Origin: Actinomadura sp. CNU-125
GTDB lineage: Bacteria; Actinomycetota; Actinomycetes; Streptosporangiales; Streptosporangiaceae
Assembly (NCBI RefSeq): GCF_001942465.1
Contig: NZ_MKJY01000099.1
Location: 1-64,000, forward strand
Direction of reading: 5' to 3'
DNA: 64,000 nt
Below the pieces are notes generated by a model. It was not told the origin of the DNA and searched no databases. It saw nothing but the letters and a program-made list of their open reading frames with translations. Below are positions 53,359 to 63,700 of the stretch, piece by piece. Made by a program: the position numbers and the translations under genes. The first letter of the stretch is position 1, and each line of letters opens with the position of its first letter.

Positions 53359-54040
53359 CCGCGCCGCACGGAACGGGCGAGGTGCTGCGCGCCTGCACGG
53401 GCTGGAACGGGACGGCCGCAGCGGCGTCCTGCGGGTCGGCGACTTCGGCGCGTTCGAGGTCGCCGCCGGGGCGGTCGTGCACGCCGAGAGCCGGTACACG
53501 GCGGGGCGGTGGGCGGAACCCATCGCGCTGTTCGACGCCGCGTGCTTCCTGCTCGGGACGGACGGCGAGCCGCGGTTCACCGAAGGGCCGGTATCGCGGG
53601 GCCCGGCCCGCCCGGTGACCGCGGCGACGCTCGCCCACGAACTGCACCGGCGGCGGGCCCTGCTGGACGCCGAATGGCCCTCGGCGGACGTGGACGCGGC
53701 ACCGGTCGTCCCGGTCCGGCGGGTGCGGCGGCAGCGGGTCTTCCTGACCGGGCTGCAGGCGGAGATCCTGCTCAACGCGGACGGGCGGCACACGCCCGCC
53801 GAACTCGCACGCGACCTCGGCCGGACGGTGTTCGGCTGCCTGCTGTCGGTGCGGGGCCTCGCGGCGGCGTCACTGGTGCGGGCCGTCCGGCCCGGCGCAC
53901 CGGCGGACCGCGACACCGGTGACGCCGCGCGCGAGGCCCCGCCCGACTTCCTTCTCGACGGCGGACCGGCCCGGGACGGCTGGGCGCCCGCCGACCACCA
54001 ACTGCTGGAGCGGCTGCGCGCCGCGCTGGTCGAGCTGTGA
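53355..54040 (+). CDS. DUF4388 (PATAN-like) protein with winged-helix C-terminus; one apparent indel
   Basis: About 228 aa from GTG 53355. After VTAPHGTGEVLRA a C seems to be missing from GCCCTG at 53391-53395. In the restored frame LHGLERDGRSGVLRVGDFGAFEVAAGAVVHAESRY is the DUF4388 domain, seen in many Myxobacteria and Actinobacteria in signalling proteins. The second half (RRVRRQRVFLTGLQAEILLNADGRHTPAELARDLGRTVFGCLLSVRGLAAASLVRAVRP) is a winged-helix-like domain that often follows DUF4388. Starts and stops overlap with both neighbours (GTGA on each side). Function unknown, probably a scaffold or regulator working with the roadblock proteins. Confidence 0.72.
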
Positions 54041-54423
54041 CGGGAGCCGGAGTGCTGGAGGCGGAGGTGCAGGCCGAACTGCTCGGGCTGCGGAAGGTTC
54101 CGGGGCTGACCGGGAGCCTCGTCGCGTCCGTGGACGGGCTGCTGATCGCGCACGACCTGCCGCCGTCGATCGAGCCGTCGTCGATGGCGGCGGTGACGGC
54201 GTCGCAGCTCGGGCTCGCGAACCGGGTCGTGGAGACGGCGCACGGCGGCGGGTTCCACGAGGTCGTCGTCCGCGGCGCCGGCTACGTGGTGACGTACGCG
54301 GCCGGGCCGGCCGCCTCGCTGACGGTGCTCGCGGAAGGGGACGTGAATGTCGGCCGGCTCCATCTGGAGGCGCGTCCGGTGGCGCGCGCCGTCGCGGCCC
54401 TCCTCGCGGCCAGCAGGAGATGA
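54037..54423 (+). CDS. Roadblock/LC7 domain protein, paralog 2
   Basis: 128 aa from GTG 54037. VQAELLGLRKVPGLTGSLVASVDGLLIAHDLPPSIEPSSMAAVTASQLGLANRVVETAHGGGFHEVVVRGAGYVVTYAAGPAASLTVLAEGDVNVGRLHLEARPVARAVAALL is the most canonical roadblock/LC7 sequence of the three, with the SVDGLLIA strand and the SLTVLAEGDVNVGRLHLEAR C-terminus known from conservon-type proteins of Streptomyces. In conservons a histidine kinase, DUF742 protein and GTPase accompany it; here none do. Its stop lies in a 15-bp tandem repeat. Confidence 0.82.
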   Translation: MTGAGVLEAEVQAELLGLRKVPGLTGSLVASVDGLLIAHDLPPSIEPSSMAAVTASQLGLANRVVETAHGGGFHEVVVRGAGYVVTYAAGPAASLTVLAEGDVNVGRLHLEARPVARAVAALLAASRR

Positions 54424-54465
54424 ACCGGACCCCCGTGAACCGGACCCCCGGGAACCGGAACCCGT
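54421..54465. repeat. Tandem 15-bp repeats at the roadblock paralog 2 stop codon
   Basis: TGAACCGGACCCCCG occurs at 54421-54435 and 54436-54450, with a degenerate third copy to 54465. The first three bases are the TGA of the preceding gene. Confidence 0.85.
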
Positions 54466-54520
54466 GCAACCAGAGCTAAGACGCCCCGAACGCAGAGAAC
54501 CCGAATGGAAGGGGAGACAC

Positions 54521-54892
54521 ATGCCCAATCTGGATCTGGCCCTGAAGGACATGATGGCGATCGACGGCGCCGTGGGCGTCGCGGTCGTCGACTACGGCAG
54601 CGGGATGGCGCTCGGCCACCTCGGCAGCTCGCAGAACTTCGACCTGACGGTCGCGGCGGCGGGCAACACCGAGGTGGTGCGGGCGAAGCTGCGGACGATG
54701 GAGCAGCTCGGCATCCAGGAGGACATCGAGGACATCCTCATCAGCATCTCCTCGCAGTACCACATCATCCGGCCGGTGTCGGGCCGCAAGGGCAAGGGCC
54801 TGTTCATGTACGCGGTGCTCGACCGGGGGCGGGCCAACCTGGCGCTCGCGCGGCACCGGCTCAAGGACATCGAGCAGAACCTCGAAATCTGA
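54521..54892 (+). CDS. Roadblock/LC7-like protein, paralog 3
   Basis: 123 aa from ATG 54521 behind AGGGGAG. MPNLDLALKDMMAIDGAVGVAVVDYGSGMALGHLGSS, NTEVVRAKLRTMEQLGIQEDIEDILISISSQYHIIRPVSG and KGLFMYAVLDRGRANLALARHRLKDIEQNL align along their whole length with paralog 1 (52972). Proteins of this kind are small cytosolic roadblock-type proteins, often of the Streptomyces conservon style. Last gene of the group, followed by a hairpin. Function unknown. Confidence 0.75.
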   Translation: MPNLDLALKDMMAIDGAVGVAVVDYGSGMALGHLGSSQNFDLTVAAAGNTEVVRAKLRTMEQLGIQEDIEDILISISSQYHIIRPVSGRKGKGLFMYAVLDRGRANLALARHRLKDIEQNLEI

Positions 54893-54905
54893 AGAAGGGC
54901 AAAAC

Positions 54906-54936
54906 GTCCCCGCGGCGGGCGCCGGGCGGCGGGGAC
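54906..54936 (+). terminator. Terminator of the roadblock group
   Basis: GTCCCCGC (54906-54913) and GCGGGGAC (54929-54936) form an 8-bp GC-rich stem 14 bp behind the last stop. After it a fresh promoter seems to start: TAGTCT at 55010-55015 lies eight bases before the next ATG, fitting a leaderless transcript. Confidence 0.65.
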
Positions 54937-55022
54937 CGGGCAGTGATTACCGTTCCCGAAGTGCCTGGCTAAAAGTGGACGTGTCTTAATTCGGTATGCC
55001 ATTTCCGGCTAGTCTGACGTGA

Positions 55023-56466
55023 ATGAACGCGCAAGGTTCCTGGACGCCGCCGCCCGTCAGAACGGTCCGGAGCGGCGACGCGGTCGTCATCGTCCCGGGG
55101 ATCATGGGCAGCCGGCTCGTCCACGCCGAGTCCGGACGGGTGCTCTGGGGCGTCGGCAAAGCCGCGCGGTTACGCGGCGCGCTGGCGGCACCGCAAGGGC
55201 CTCGCCGAACTCGCCGTCACACCGGAGGAACGGGACGGGCACGTGGGACGGATCGTCCCCGCGGGGCTCCTCGACACCGTCGAGTGGGCGCCCCTCCTCA
55301 AGGGGATCGAGCCGTACGGAAAGCTCGTCCGGCGGATGGAAAAGGCGCTCGCGCATCCGGACGCGCTGCTGAAGTTCGCCTACGACTGGCGCCTTTCGGT
55401 CGAGTTCAACGCCGATCGGCTGGCGACCGGGTTGCGCGCCCACCTGGACGCCTGGCGCGCCCACGGCGCCCGTCCGGCCGACGGCCCGCGACCCCGCGCG
55501 GTGATCGTCGCGCATTCGATGGGCGGCCTCGTCGCGGCGGCGATGTGCGCCCGGCATCCCGACCTGGCCGCCGAGGTCCGCGCGACGGTCACCCTCGGCA
55601 CGCCGTTCCACGGCGCCGTCAAGGCGGTCGGGATGCTGAACACCGGACGGGGTGTGCCGCTCGAACACCAAGCCCTGCGAGACCTCGCCCGGACGCTCCC
55701 CGGCGTCCACGATCTCCTGCCCGCCTACCGGTGCGTGCTGACCGGCGACGACGACGTCGTCGAACTCGGCGAGGCCGACGCCGTGGCGCTCGGCGCCGAC
55801 CGGGAGCTGTTCCGGCGCGCGCGGCGGACCCGCGCGTTCACCGGCCCCGCGAACCTGCCCGGCCATCGGCTCGTCATCGGCACCGGCCAGGCGACCGACC
55901 AGGCCCTCCGGATCCGGAACACGACCGCGGACCTTCTGCCCCACGGCTTCCTCCGCGACGAGGACGACGAACTGCGCCGCGACGAGTACGGACGGCCCGT
56001 CCCCGTCGACCACCGGGGCGACGGCACCGTGTTCCGCTACTCGGCCGGTCCTCCCGGCGGCCCGGAGCCGGTGACCCTCGGGCAGCAGCACGGCGCGCTC
56101 GCGGGCACCCGCTCGGCGCTCGACATCGTGCGCGGCGTGGTCGACCGGGTCCGGCTGGGGACGGCGCTCGGCGACGACGACCCGGACGGCGACGAGGACG
56201 CGCCGGGCCTCGTGGTCCCCGACGTCGCCGAGACCGGGAAGGAATTCGAGATCGTCGTCGAACACGCCCGCGCGGCCGGCCGGGTGAGCATCGAGGTCGA
56301 GGACGCGCTGGGCAACGGGCGTCCGGTGGCCCGCCCCAAGCCGTACCGCGACCGCGGCACGGGCGCGCTCGTCGCCGCGACCGTCCTCGACGAGCCGGGC
56401 CTGTACCGGATCGCGGTCTCCGCCGGGTCCGACCCCGTGACCCAGATCGTGCTCGTCCGGGACTGA
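55023..56466 (+). CDS. LCAT-like alpha/beta hydrolase with C-terminal beta domain; one apparent inserted base
   Basis: About 480 aa from ATG 55023. The N-terminal stretch DAVVIVPGIMGSRLVHAESGRVLWG is the oxyanion motif of lecithin:cholesterol acyltransferase-like enzymes. An extra T at 55170-55171 (CGGTTACG for CGGTACG) shifts the frame; corrected, it continues with LLKFAYDWRLSVEFNADRLATGL, the nucleophile Ser in VIVAHSMGGLVAA, TLGTPFHGAVKAVGML, the Asp in DHRGDGTVFRYSAG and His in LGQQHGAL. The last 100 residues (KEFEIVVEHARAAGRVSIEVED...LYRIAVSAGSDPVTQIVLVRD) form a separate beta-rich domain. Probably a phospholipase or acyltransferase. It precedes the caspase-STAND gene by 4 bp and is a likely membrane-attacking effector; that role is inference. 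Confidence 0.8.
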
Positions 56467-56470
56467 CCCC

Positions 56471-59400
56471 GTGGACGACGCCCCCTCCCACGAAGCCTCC
56501 TTCCTCGTCGTCCCGCTCGCGTTCGACGAGTACCGCGAGGCCCGCCACCGGACGATCGCGGCGACCGCGGAGGCACGCGCGGTGGCCGACCTGCTGGCCC
56601 CGCTCGGCGGCGTCCACCAGGTGTGGGACGAGGGCGCCGGGCGCGACCTCGGCGCCACCGACGCCCGCCTCCAGCACTGGGGCGCCGAGCTGGGCGGACG
56701 CTCGTCGATGCTCCTGTGGTTCGGGCACGGCGAGTCGAACCGGGACTCGGCGTCGCTCGTGGTCCCCGGGAAGAAGGGCATGCGCAAGGACGCCGCGCTC
56801 CTCCCCGAGGCGCTCGCCGAGCACGTCATCTCCCACGTCGGGGAGCGCGGGCACGGCGCCGAGTGGACGTTCGTCCTGGTGGAGGCGTGCGGCGCACGGA
56901 CCTTCGTGGAACACCTGGAGGCGAAGCTGCTGCTGGCCGGGGCCAGGGAACGCCTCATCCTGGTGGCGACGGGCGCGGCCCGGGGCCGGGGCTACCTGTC
57001 GGTTTTTCGCGCCGCGCTGGGCGACGTCCTCGCGACCTACAGCGACAACGACGACGTCATCAACCTGCGCGACTTCGCGGGACGGCTGGAGGAGCGGCTC
57101 GCGGCGGACGAGCAGGGCGTCGTCAGCGCGCCCGGCATCGTCGGCGTGCGCGGGCTCGTCCGGGCGTCGCGGCTGCCCGAGCCGATCGCCGCGCCGCTGG
57201 ACGTCCACGCGGAGCTGCGGGCCCTGATCGACGCGCTGCCGGACGGCGAGCGCGCCCCGTTCGAGCGGCTGCGGATCGGCGGCGCGCTCGGTGAGCTGGG
57301 CCGCGACTTCGTCGACCGGCGGGACGAGTGCGTCGGCATCGCGGACTGGCTGGCCCGGACGGGCGCGGGCATGTACGTCGTCACGGGCGGCGCGGGCGCG
57401 GGCAAGTCGACCGTGCTCGGCAACGTCGCGCTGCACGGCCACCCCGAGGTCGGCGAGCTGCTCACCCGGGCCGGATTCCCCGGCATGGGCTGGACGCGGA
57501 CGCACGGCACGCCCGGCTTCGACCTGTTCCTGCCGCTGACGGGCGCGTCCGTCGACGACGTCACCGCGGCGATCGCGCGGGCGGCGCGGCGGGCGCGGGC
57601 TCGCTCGGCACCGCGCCATCGCCGAGCGAGCGGACCGGACGGCTGTTCGGGCGGCTGCGCGAGCGCGCCGCGCCGCTGCGGATCCTGGCCGACGCGCTCG
57701 ACGAGGCGGCCGAGCCGCTGCGCTCGCGCGGCTGCTGCGGCAGCTCGCGCGCGTTCTCGCACATCCGGGTGGCGGTCGGCACCCGGCCGTCCTCGCTGGA
57801 CGGCCCGGACCGCCCGGCCGACGGGCGCCGCGACCTGCTCGCCGCCCTCGGCGCCGACGGCACGGACTCCAAGACCACGACGACGCTGTGGCTCACGAGC
57901 GACGCGAACGACATGGCGGAGCTGGTCACGCGCTCCCTCGAACCGCTGCGCGCCGAGCACCCCGGGGACGGGTTCGACGAAGTCGTGGCACGCGTCGCGT
58001 CCCTGGTCGCGAACGGGAGGCACGAGTTCCTGTACGCGAACCTCGCCGTCCGGGAGATCCTCGCCGACCCCGGCCTGCTGCGTCCCGAGCGCAGGCACGA
58101 ACTGGGGTCCCTGCTGGGCGACGACCCGCGTCCCGAGCGCGGCGACGACCGCGGGGATCCGGAGCGCGACGACCCGCCTCCCGAGTACGGCGACGACCCG
58201 GAATACCTGCGCGGCGGCGACTACGTGCGGCTGTTCGCGGCGGCCGTCAAGCGGGTGAACCGCGAGGTGCCGGGCGCGGAGCAGGTCCTGGAGGCGCTCG
58301 CGCTCGCGCGGGGCCGCGGCCTGCCGCTGGCCGACCGTGTCTGGGCGACCGCCGCCGGTGCGATCGGCCGGGAGCGGATCGACGGGGAGCGGCTCCGCCG
58401 CGTCCAGGAGGCCGCCGCGCCGTACATCATGCTGGACGCCGACGACGGCCAGTCCGTGTACCGCCTCGCCCATCGCACGTTCCAGGAGCATTTCCGCAGC
58501 GCGAAGGAGGCGCCGCGGCACCGGCTCGCGATGGTGCAGGCGCTGCTCGCGCTGGCCGAGCGGCAGAAAGGTGCGCTCAACCCGTACCTCGCGCGGCATC
58601 TGCCAGGCCATCTCACCGCGTCGCTCTCCCGGGCCTGGGAGGAGTTGAGCGTCCGCCCGGACGTCCTCGACCGGCTCGATCCGCGCGCGGTGAGCGCGGA
58701 GGCGATGCGCGGCGGCGACCTGAGCGCGCTCCCGGACGAGGTCCTCGGGACGGTGACGACCGCGCACCTCGCGGACGGCGCCGGGCCGGACGACCGGCGC
58801 GGGCTGCGGCGCCTCGGGAAGGCCCGGGCGGTCGGCCCGCGGTCGCTCGCGGACGGCGCCGGGGCCGTCCCCGTCCCCGTCACGTCCTGGGACGTGCGCT
58901 GGTCCGCGCTGCGCCGCCACACGCCGCACCTCACGCTGGCCGGACACGGCGGCCGTGTGCAGGCCGCCGCGAGCCTGCGCGGCGCGGACGGCGCCCGGCT
59001 GCTGGCCACCGGCGACGAGGACGGCAAGGTCCGCATCTGGGACCCGCTGACCGGGCACGCCGTCGCCCCGGCGATCGGCGGCGACGGCCGCATCCTCACC
59101 ATGACGTTCGTCGAGGCGGGCGACGGCACGCGGACGCTGGTGACGACGCACGAGAGCCGGAGCCGCGGCAGCATGCGGCTGCTGAACCTGGAGACGGACG
59201 AGGTGCACCGCGCGGGCACGCCCGAGTGGTACGTCTCCAGCGCCGTCCTCACCGACGCCGACGGCGCCGTGCACCTGGCGGTCGGCACCAACCGCGGGCG
59301 CATCCGGCTCCTCGACCCGCTGACGGGCGAACCGTCGGGCGACCCGCTCACCGGCCACATCGGGCACGTCACCGCCCTCGCCGCGCTGCCGCCGGCGCAG

Positions 59401-60721
59401 GGCCGGACCCGGCTGGTCAGCGCGGGCGACGACGGGACGATGCGGATCTGGGACCCGCTCGGCGGCGGCGGCACCCGGTGGACGCGGAAGCGGAACGCGG
59501 GCCTCGGCCCCCTCGGCGCCGTCGCCGTCGTGGACGGCGCGCTGCTGGTCACGGCCGGGACGGACGAGCGGCTCCTGGTGTGGGACGTCGACGGGAACCT
59601 CGACGCGGAGGGGCCGCGGCCCCTGCCGACACCCGTCCCCGGCGGCGTGCGGGCGCTCGCGGCCGTCGGCCGGTCGACCGTCGCGGCGGCGTCCGCGAAG
59701 GGCGTCGTCCACCTGCTCGGGGTCGGCGAGCGGGCGGGGGAGGCGACCGTGCTCACCGGGCATCACGGCCCCGTCGACGCGCTGGCGGAGTTCGGCACGG
59801 ACGGCGGCGCGCGGCTCGCGAGCTGCGGCGAGGACCGGACGGTCAAGGTGTGGAACCCCGACGCCGCCGGGCCATCGGTCCGCTCGGCCGGTGCGGGCCG
59901 CGTCCGGGCCGTGGACGCACTGCCCGGCGGCGTCCTCGCCGTCCTGGACGAGGACGACGGGGTGTCCTTCCGCCGGGGCGCGGACGGCGAACCGGCCGCG
60001 CCGCCGCACCCGCCGGACGGCCCGGTGGGTGCGCTCGCCGCGTTCACCGGCGCGTCCGGACGCGCACTGCTGGCGGTCGAGCCGCGCCGCACCGCCCGTC
60101 CGTCCCGCCACGGACGGTACGTGTACGGGCTCGATCCGCTGACCGGGGAGCGCACGAACCTGTTCGACGCCGACCGCGCGGGTTCCGCCGGGCCCGGCGT
60201 GTACTCCGAGCTGCTGACCGCGTTCTCCGGCTGCGCCGGGGAGGCGGGGACGCTCGTCACCGGCTGGCACACCGGACCCGTCCGGACGTTCGACGCGGCG
60301 AGCGGGACGTGGCGGCGGATCGGCGTCGCGCCCGGGCACGGCAACGTCCGCGCGGTCGCCGCCTTCGCACGTCGCGCGCGCGCTTGTGGCGGCGACGGCC
60401 GGTGACGGCCGCATCCGGGTGTGGCGCGGCACGGCGGGCCGGTTCGCCGATCTGCCGCCCGGGCACGAAGGCCGGGTGCAGGCCCTCGCGCTCTGCCCCC
60501 GGGCCGACGGCACGCCGCTGCTCCTGTCGGCGGGCGAGGACGGGACGGTACGCGCCTGGGACCCGCTTGCACGCACCCGCCTGCGTACGATCCCCCTCGG
60601 CGCGCCGTGCCGTTCCCTTTGCGTCGTCCCAGGGGACCCCGGGACACCGGACGCACGCGGGGTGCTCGTGGTGGGAATGGACGACGGACTGCTGGCCCTC
60701 GACCTGGCAGAGATGACCTAG
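56471..60721 (+). CDS. Caspase-fold protease - STAND NTPase - WD40 protein; two compensating indels
   Basis: 1416 aa in total. Residues 1-215 are a caspase-like (C14) domain: His in LLWFGHGES (residue 86) and Cys in FVLVEACGART (residue 140) form the catalytic dyad. Residues about 280-480 are a STAND NTPase: Walker A TGGAGAGKST (305-314), Walker B PLRILADALDEA (about 401-412) and the RVAVGTRPSS sensor strand. A helical winged region with RLAHRTFQEHFRSAKE follows. From about residue 807 to the end there are at least twelve WD40 blades (VRIWDPLTG, MRIWDPLGG, LLVWDVDG, VKVWNPDAA, IRVWRGTAG, VRAWDPLA). Frame changes at about 57595 and in the CG run 60368-60383 cancel out. GTG start. Architecture of an NLR-like sensor: WD40 ligand sensing, NTP-driven assembly, protease output. 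Confidence 0.85.
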
Positions 60722-60799
60722 GTCCCCCGAATTGGGGGAGTGGTCCGGGAGTGGTCCGAATCCCTTACGTCTGCAGGGAAATGTTGGCACTATTGACCA

Positions 60800-63700
60800 G
60801 TGCGAGCGTATTTGCCGGAGGATTATCCGAAACTCATCGATCGGCTTTTCTGTGAACCCGGCGCCCCCTACGGTCCGTACGAGCAGGTCGGCGAGCCGGA
60901 GGTCGTTGTGCCGGACCTGCTGGTCCGCGCGGAACTGCACCGGCCGGGCGACGAGGCGATGCGCCACGAGGTGACCCTCTTCCTCCAGATTCACGGATTC
61001 GCCGGTGAACTGTGGGAGCACGAGGTGCGGGGGCTGCTGCGGCTGGACGCGCTCGACCACCCGGCGCTGCCGAAGATCGTCAGCGGCAGTTTCCACGCAC
61101 CCGAAGGCGTCGCCTTCACCATCACCGAGAGCCTCGGACAGCAGCTTTCGGTCGACGACACCGTCGACTGGGCGCGGGCGGAACCGACCGCGGCCCTGGA
61201 GATGTTCAGCGTGCTGCTCGACGCGCTGACGCACCTGCACGGCGCCCGGCTGATGCACCGCAACCTCACGATGGGCGCGCTGCGGGCCGTCCGGCGGCAC
61301 GGGGAGGACGCCCCGTCCCTGCAGCTCACCCGGTTCGAGATGAGCGCGCTCATCGGGAACCTCGTGCGGCGGACCGTCCTGCAGGATTCCGAGCAGGTGA
61401 CGCAACTGGTCCGGATGCTCTACCTGACCCCTCCGCCCGGCATGGAGAACGCACGGCACCTCGCGTATCTCGCACCCGAAACGCTCGATTTCCTGCTGGA
61501 CGAGCGCGCCCCCAGGCAACGCGACTACGAGACGACGGACGTCTTCGGCATGGGCGTCCTCGGCTGGGAGTGGTTCTGCGGCCCGATTCCGGAGCTGCTC
61601 CCCGACGCGTACGAGGCGGCCCGCGCCGCGGAGGGTCCGGCCCTGTCGGACGCGCTGGCCAGGTTGCACCGGGAGATGCACAGCCACCTCACCGGCCGGT
61701 TCGACCTGCCGAAGCCGCTCACCACGCTGCTGCAGGAGATGCTGCGGGACGCCCCGGAGTCGCGGCCGACGTCCTTCCAGGCGTCGCGGCGGCTGGAGCA
61801 GCACTGGGACGGGATCCGGCAGCTCTGGGAGAACGCGGAGGACGTGGAGATGCCGCGCCTGGTCGCGTTCATGCCCGACCAGTCCGTCGAGACGATCTTC
61901 GAGCTGCGCAAGTGGATCAGCCACAGCCCCGACACCCCGGCGGGCCGCGAGGAGCTGAAGAACTTCTACGTCCGCGAGCTGCGCAGGGCCGAGCTGGTCT
62001 GGTCGCCGACCGGGGCGGTCGGCTACGCCACCGACGACGCCGAGAAGCTCGAAGAGGCCCGCTGGGTGCTGATCGGGGAGCAGGCCGTCTGGTTCTGCGC
62101 CTACCTGTACGACGAGGACCTCATCAGCAGGCGCCGCGGCGAGCGGCACGACGACACGCTGGTCATCAAGTACCTCAAGGACCGCAACCACGCGCACGCC
62201 CTCGTCCAGGCGAGGCCGCGCCGGAAGGCGGGCCGCATCGAGGTCGTCCCGTTCTACCCCGGGCAGAGCCTCGCGCACGTCCGCCGGAACCGCCCGTCCT
62301 GGCTGCCGCTGACGGACCAGGTCGAGCGGACGCGCCGGCGTGCGGCCGACGAGCAGGAGTTCCTCCGCTCGTTCGACTTCCTGCTCGCCTACCAGCGGAC
62401 CGAACTCGACGCCCGCAAGTACCCGTTCACCCGGATCGACAAGGCGGAGGACCCGGGGCTCGCCGTGCTCGTCTTCGACGAGTACCGGGACTCGGAATGG
62501 CGGCACCGCAACCCGCTCCTCACCGCCTACAGCGCCGACCCCAAGCGGCGGCCCCGGCTCAGCGACTTCGTGGAGAACCTCGACAGCGAGGCCGAGGAGG
62601 CCGGGTACATCGCCCTGGAGGTCGTCCCGGGCCGCCAGAAGGGCCCCTACTTCGGCCGCAACCGGATGAAGGTCAAGTTCGTGGAGCGCAAGGACGGCGA
62701 CACGATCGTGGTCAAGCCGTTCGGCAAGGACGTCGTCCCGAACGTGGGCTGGCTCCGCCCGGCCGAGGACAGCGGGTCGGGTCCGCAGATGAGCAGGCAG
62801 AGCCAGGCCCGGGTGATGCTGGAGAGCCAGTCGGCGCTGATCCGCAGCCTCCGCAAGCCGATCGCCTACGACCTCGGCCGGGGACGCTGGGCGTCCGCCG
62901 ACGACGCGGCGCTGGGGAACCTTGAGGGCGACGCGCCGGACCGCATCAACGACATGCTCGCCCTGCATCCCTTCTACGCCCTCCAGGGCCCGCCCGGGAC
63001 GGGCAAGACGACGGTCGCCGCGCACGCCCTGCGCCGGTTCCTGGTGGAGGAGCCGGGCGCCCGCGTCCTGGTGAGCGCCCAGTCGAACTACGCCCTCGAC
63101 AACATCGCCGCACGCCTCATCAAGGAGATGCCGGACGCCTGATCCTGCGCGAGACGTCGGGCGTGCAGGACGACGAGGACAAGGTCACGAACGCGGAGGT
63201 GCGCAAGCACACGCTGAGCATGCTCACCGAGCGCGTGGCGGAGGGCATCGAGACGCGGCTCAAATGGATGCTCGATCCCGATTCCCTCACCGCGGAGCAG
63301 CGCCGGGCGTTCGAGGACCTGCCGCCGGACGAGCGCCCGCGGCCGCTCACCGCGCACGACCGTCCGCTCGCGGAGGAGTGGCTGAGCAGCGTCACCTCGA
63401 ACAAGATCGAGCTGACCGACCGGATCAAGAGCGGCGCGAGCGTGGTGCTGGCCACCTGCTCGATCGCCGCGACCATCACCGACACCGTGCGCGATCCGGG
63501 CGACATGTTCGACTGGGTGATCGTCGAGGAGGCGGCCAAGGCGTGGCCGACCGAGGTCGTGATCCCGCTCGTCCTCGGCTCCCGGTGGACGCTGATCGGG
63601 GACCACCGGCAGCTCGGCGCCCACCGCGAGGAGGAGGTCGGGCAGTTCCTCGCGAGCCTGCGCGACCACGCCGACAAGGACATGCGGCAGCACTTCGAGG

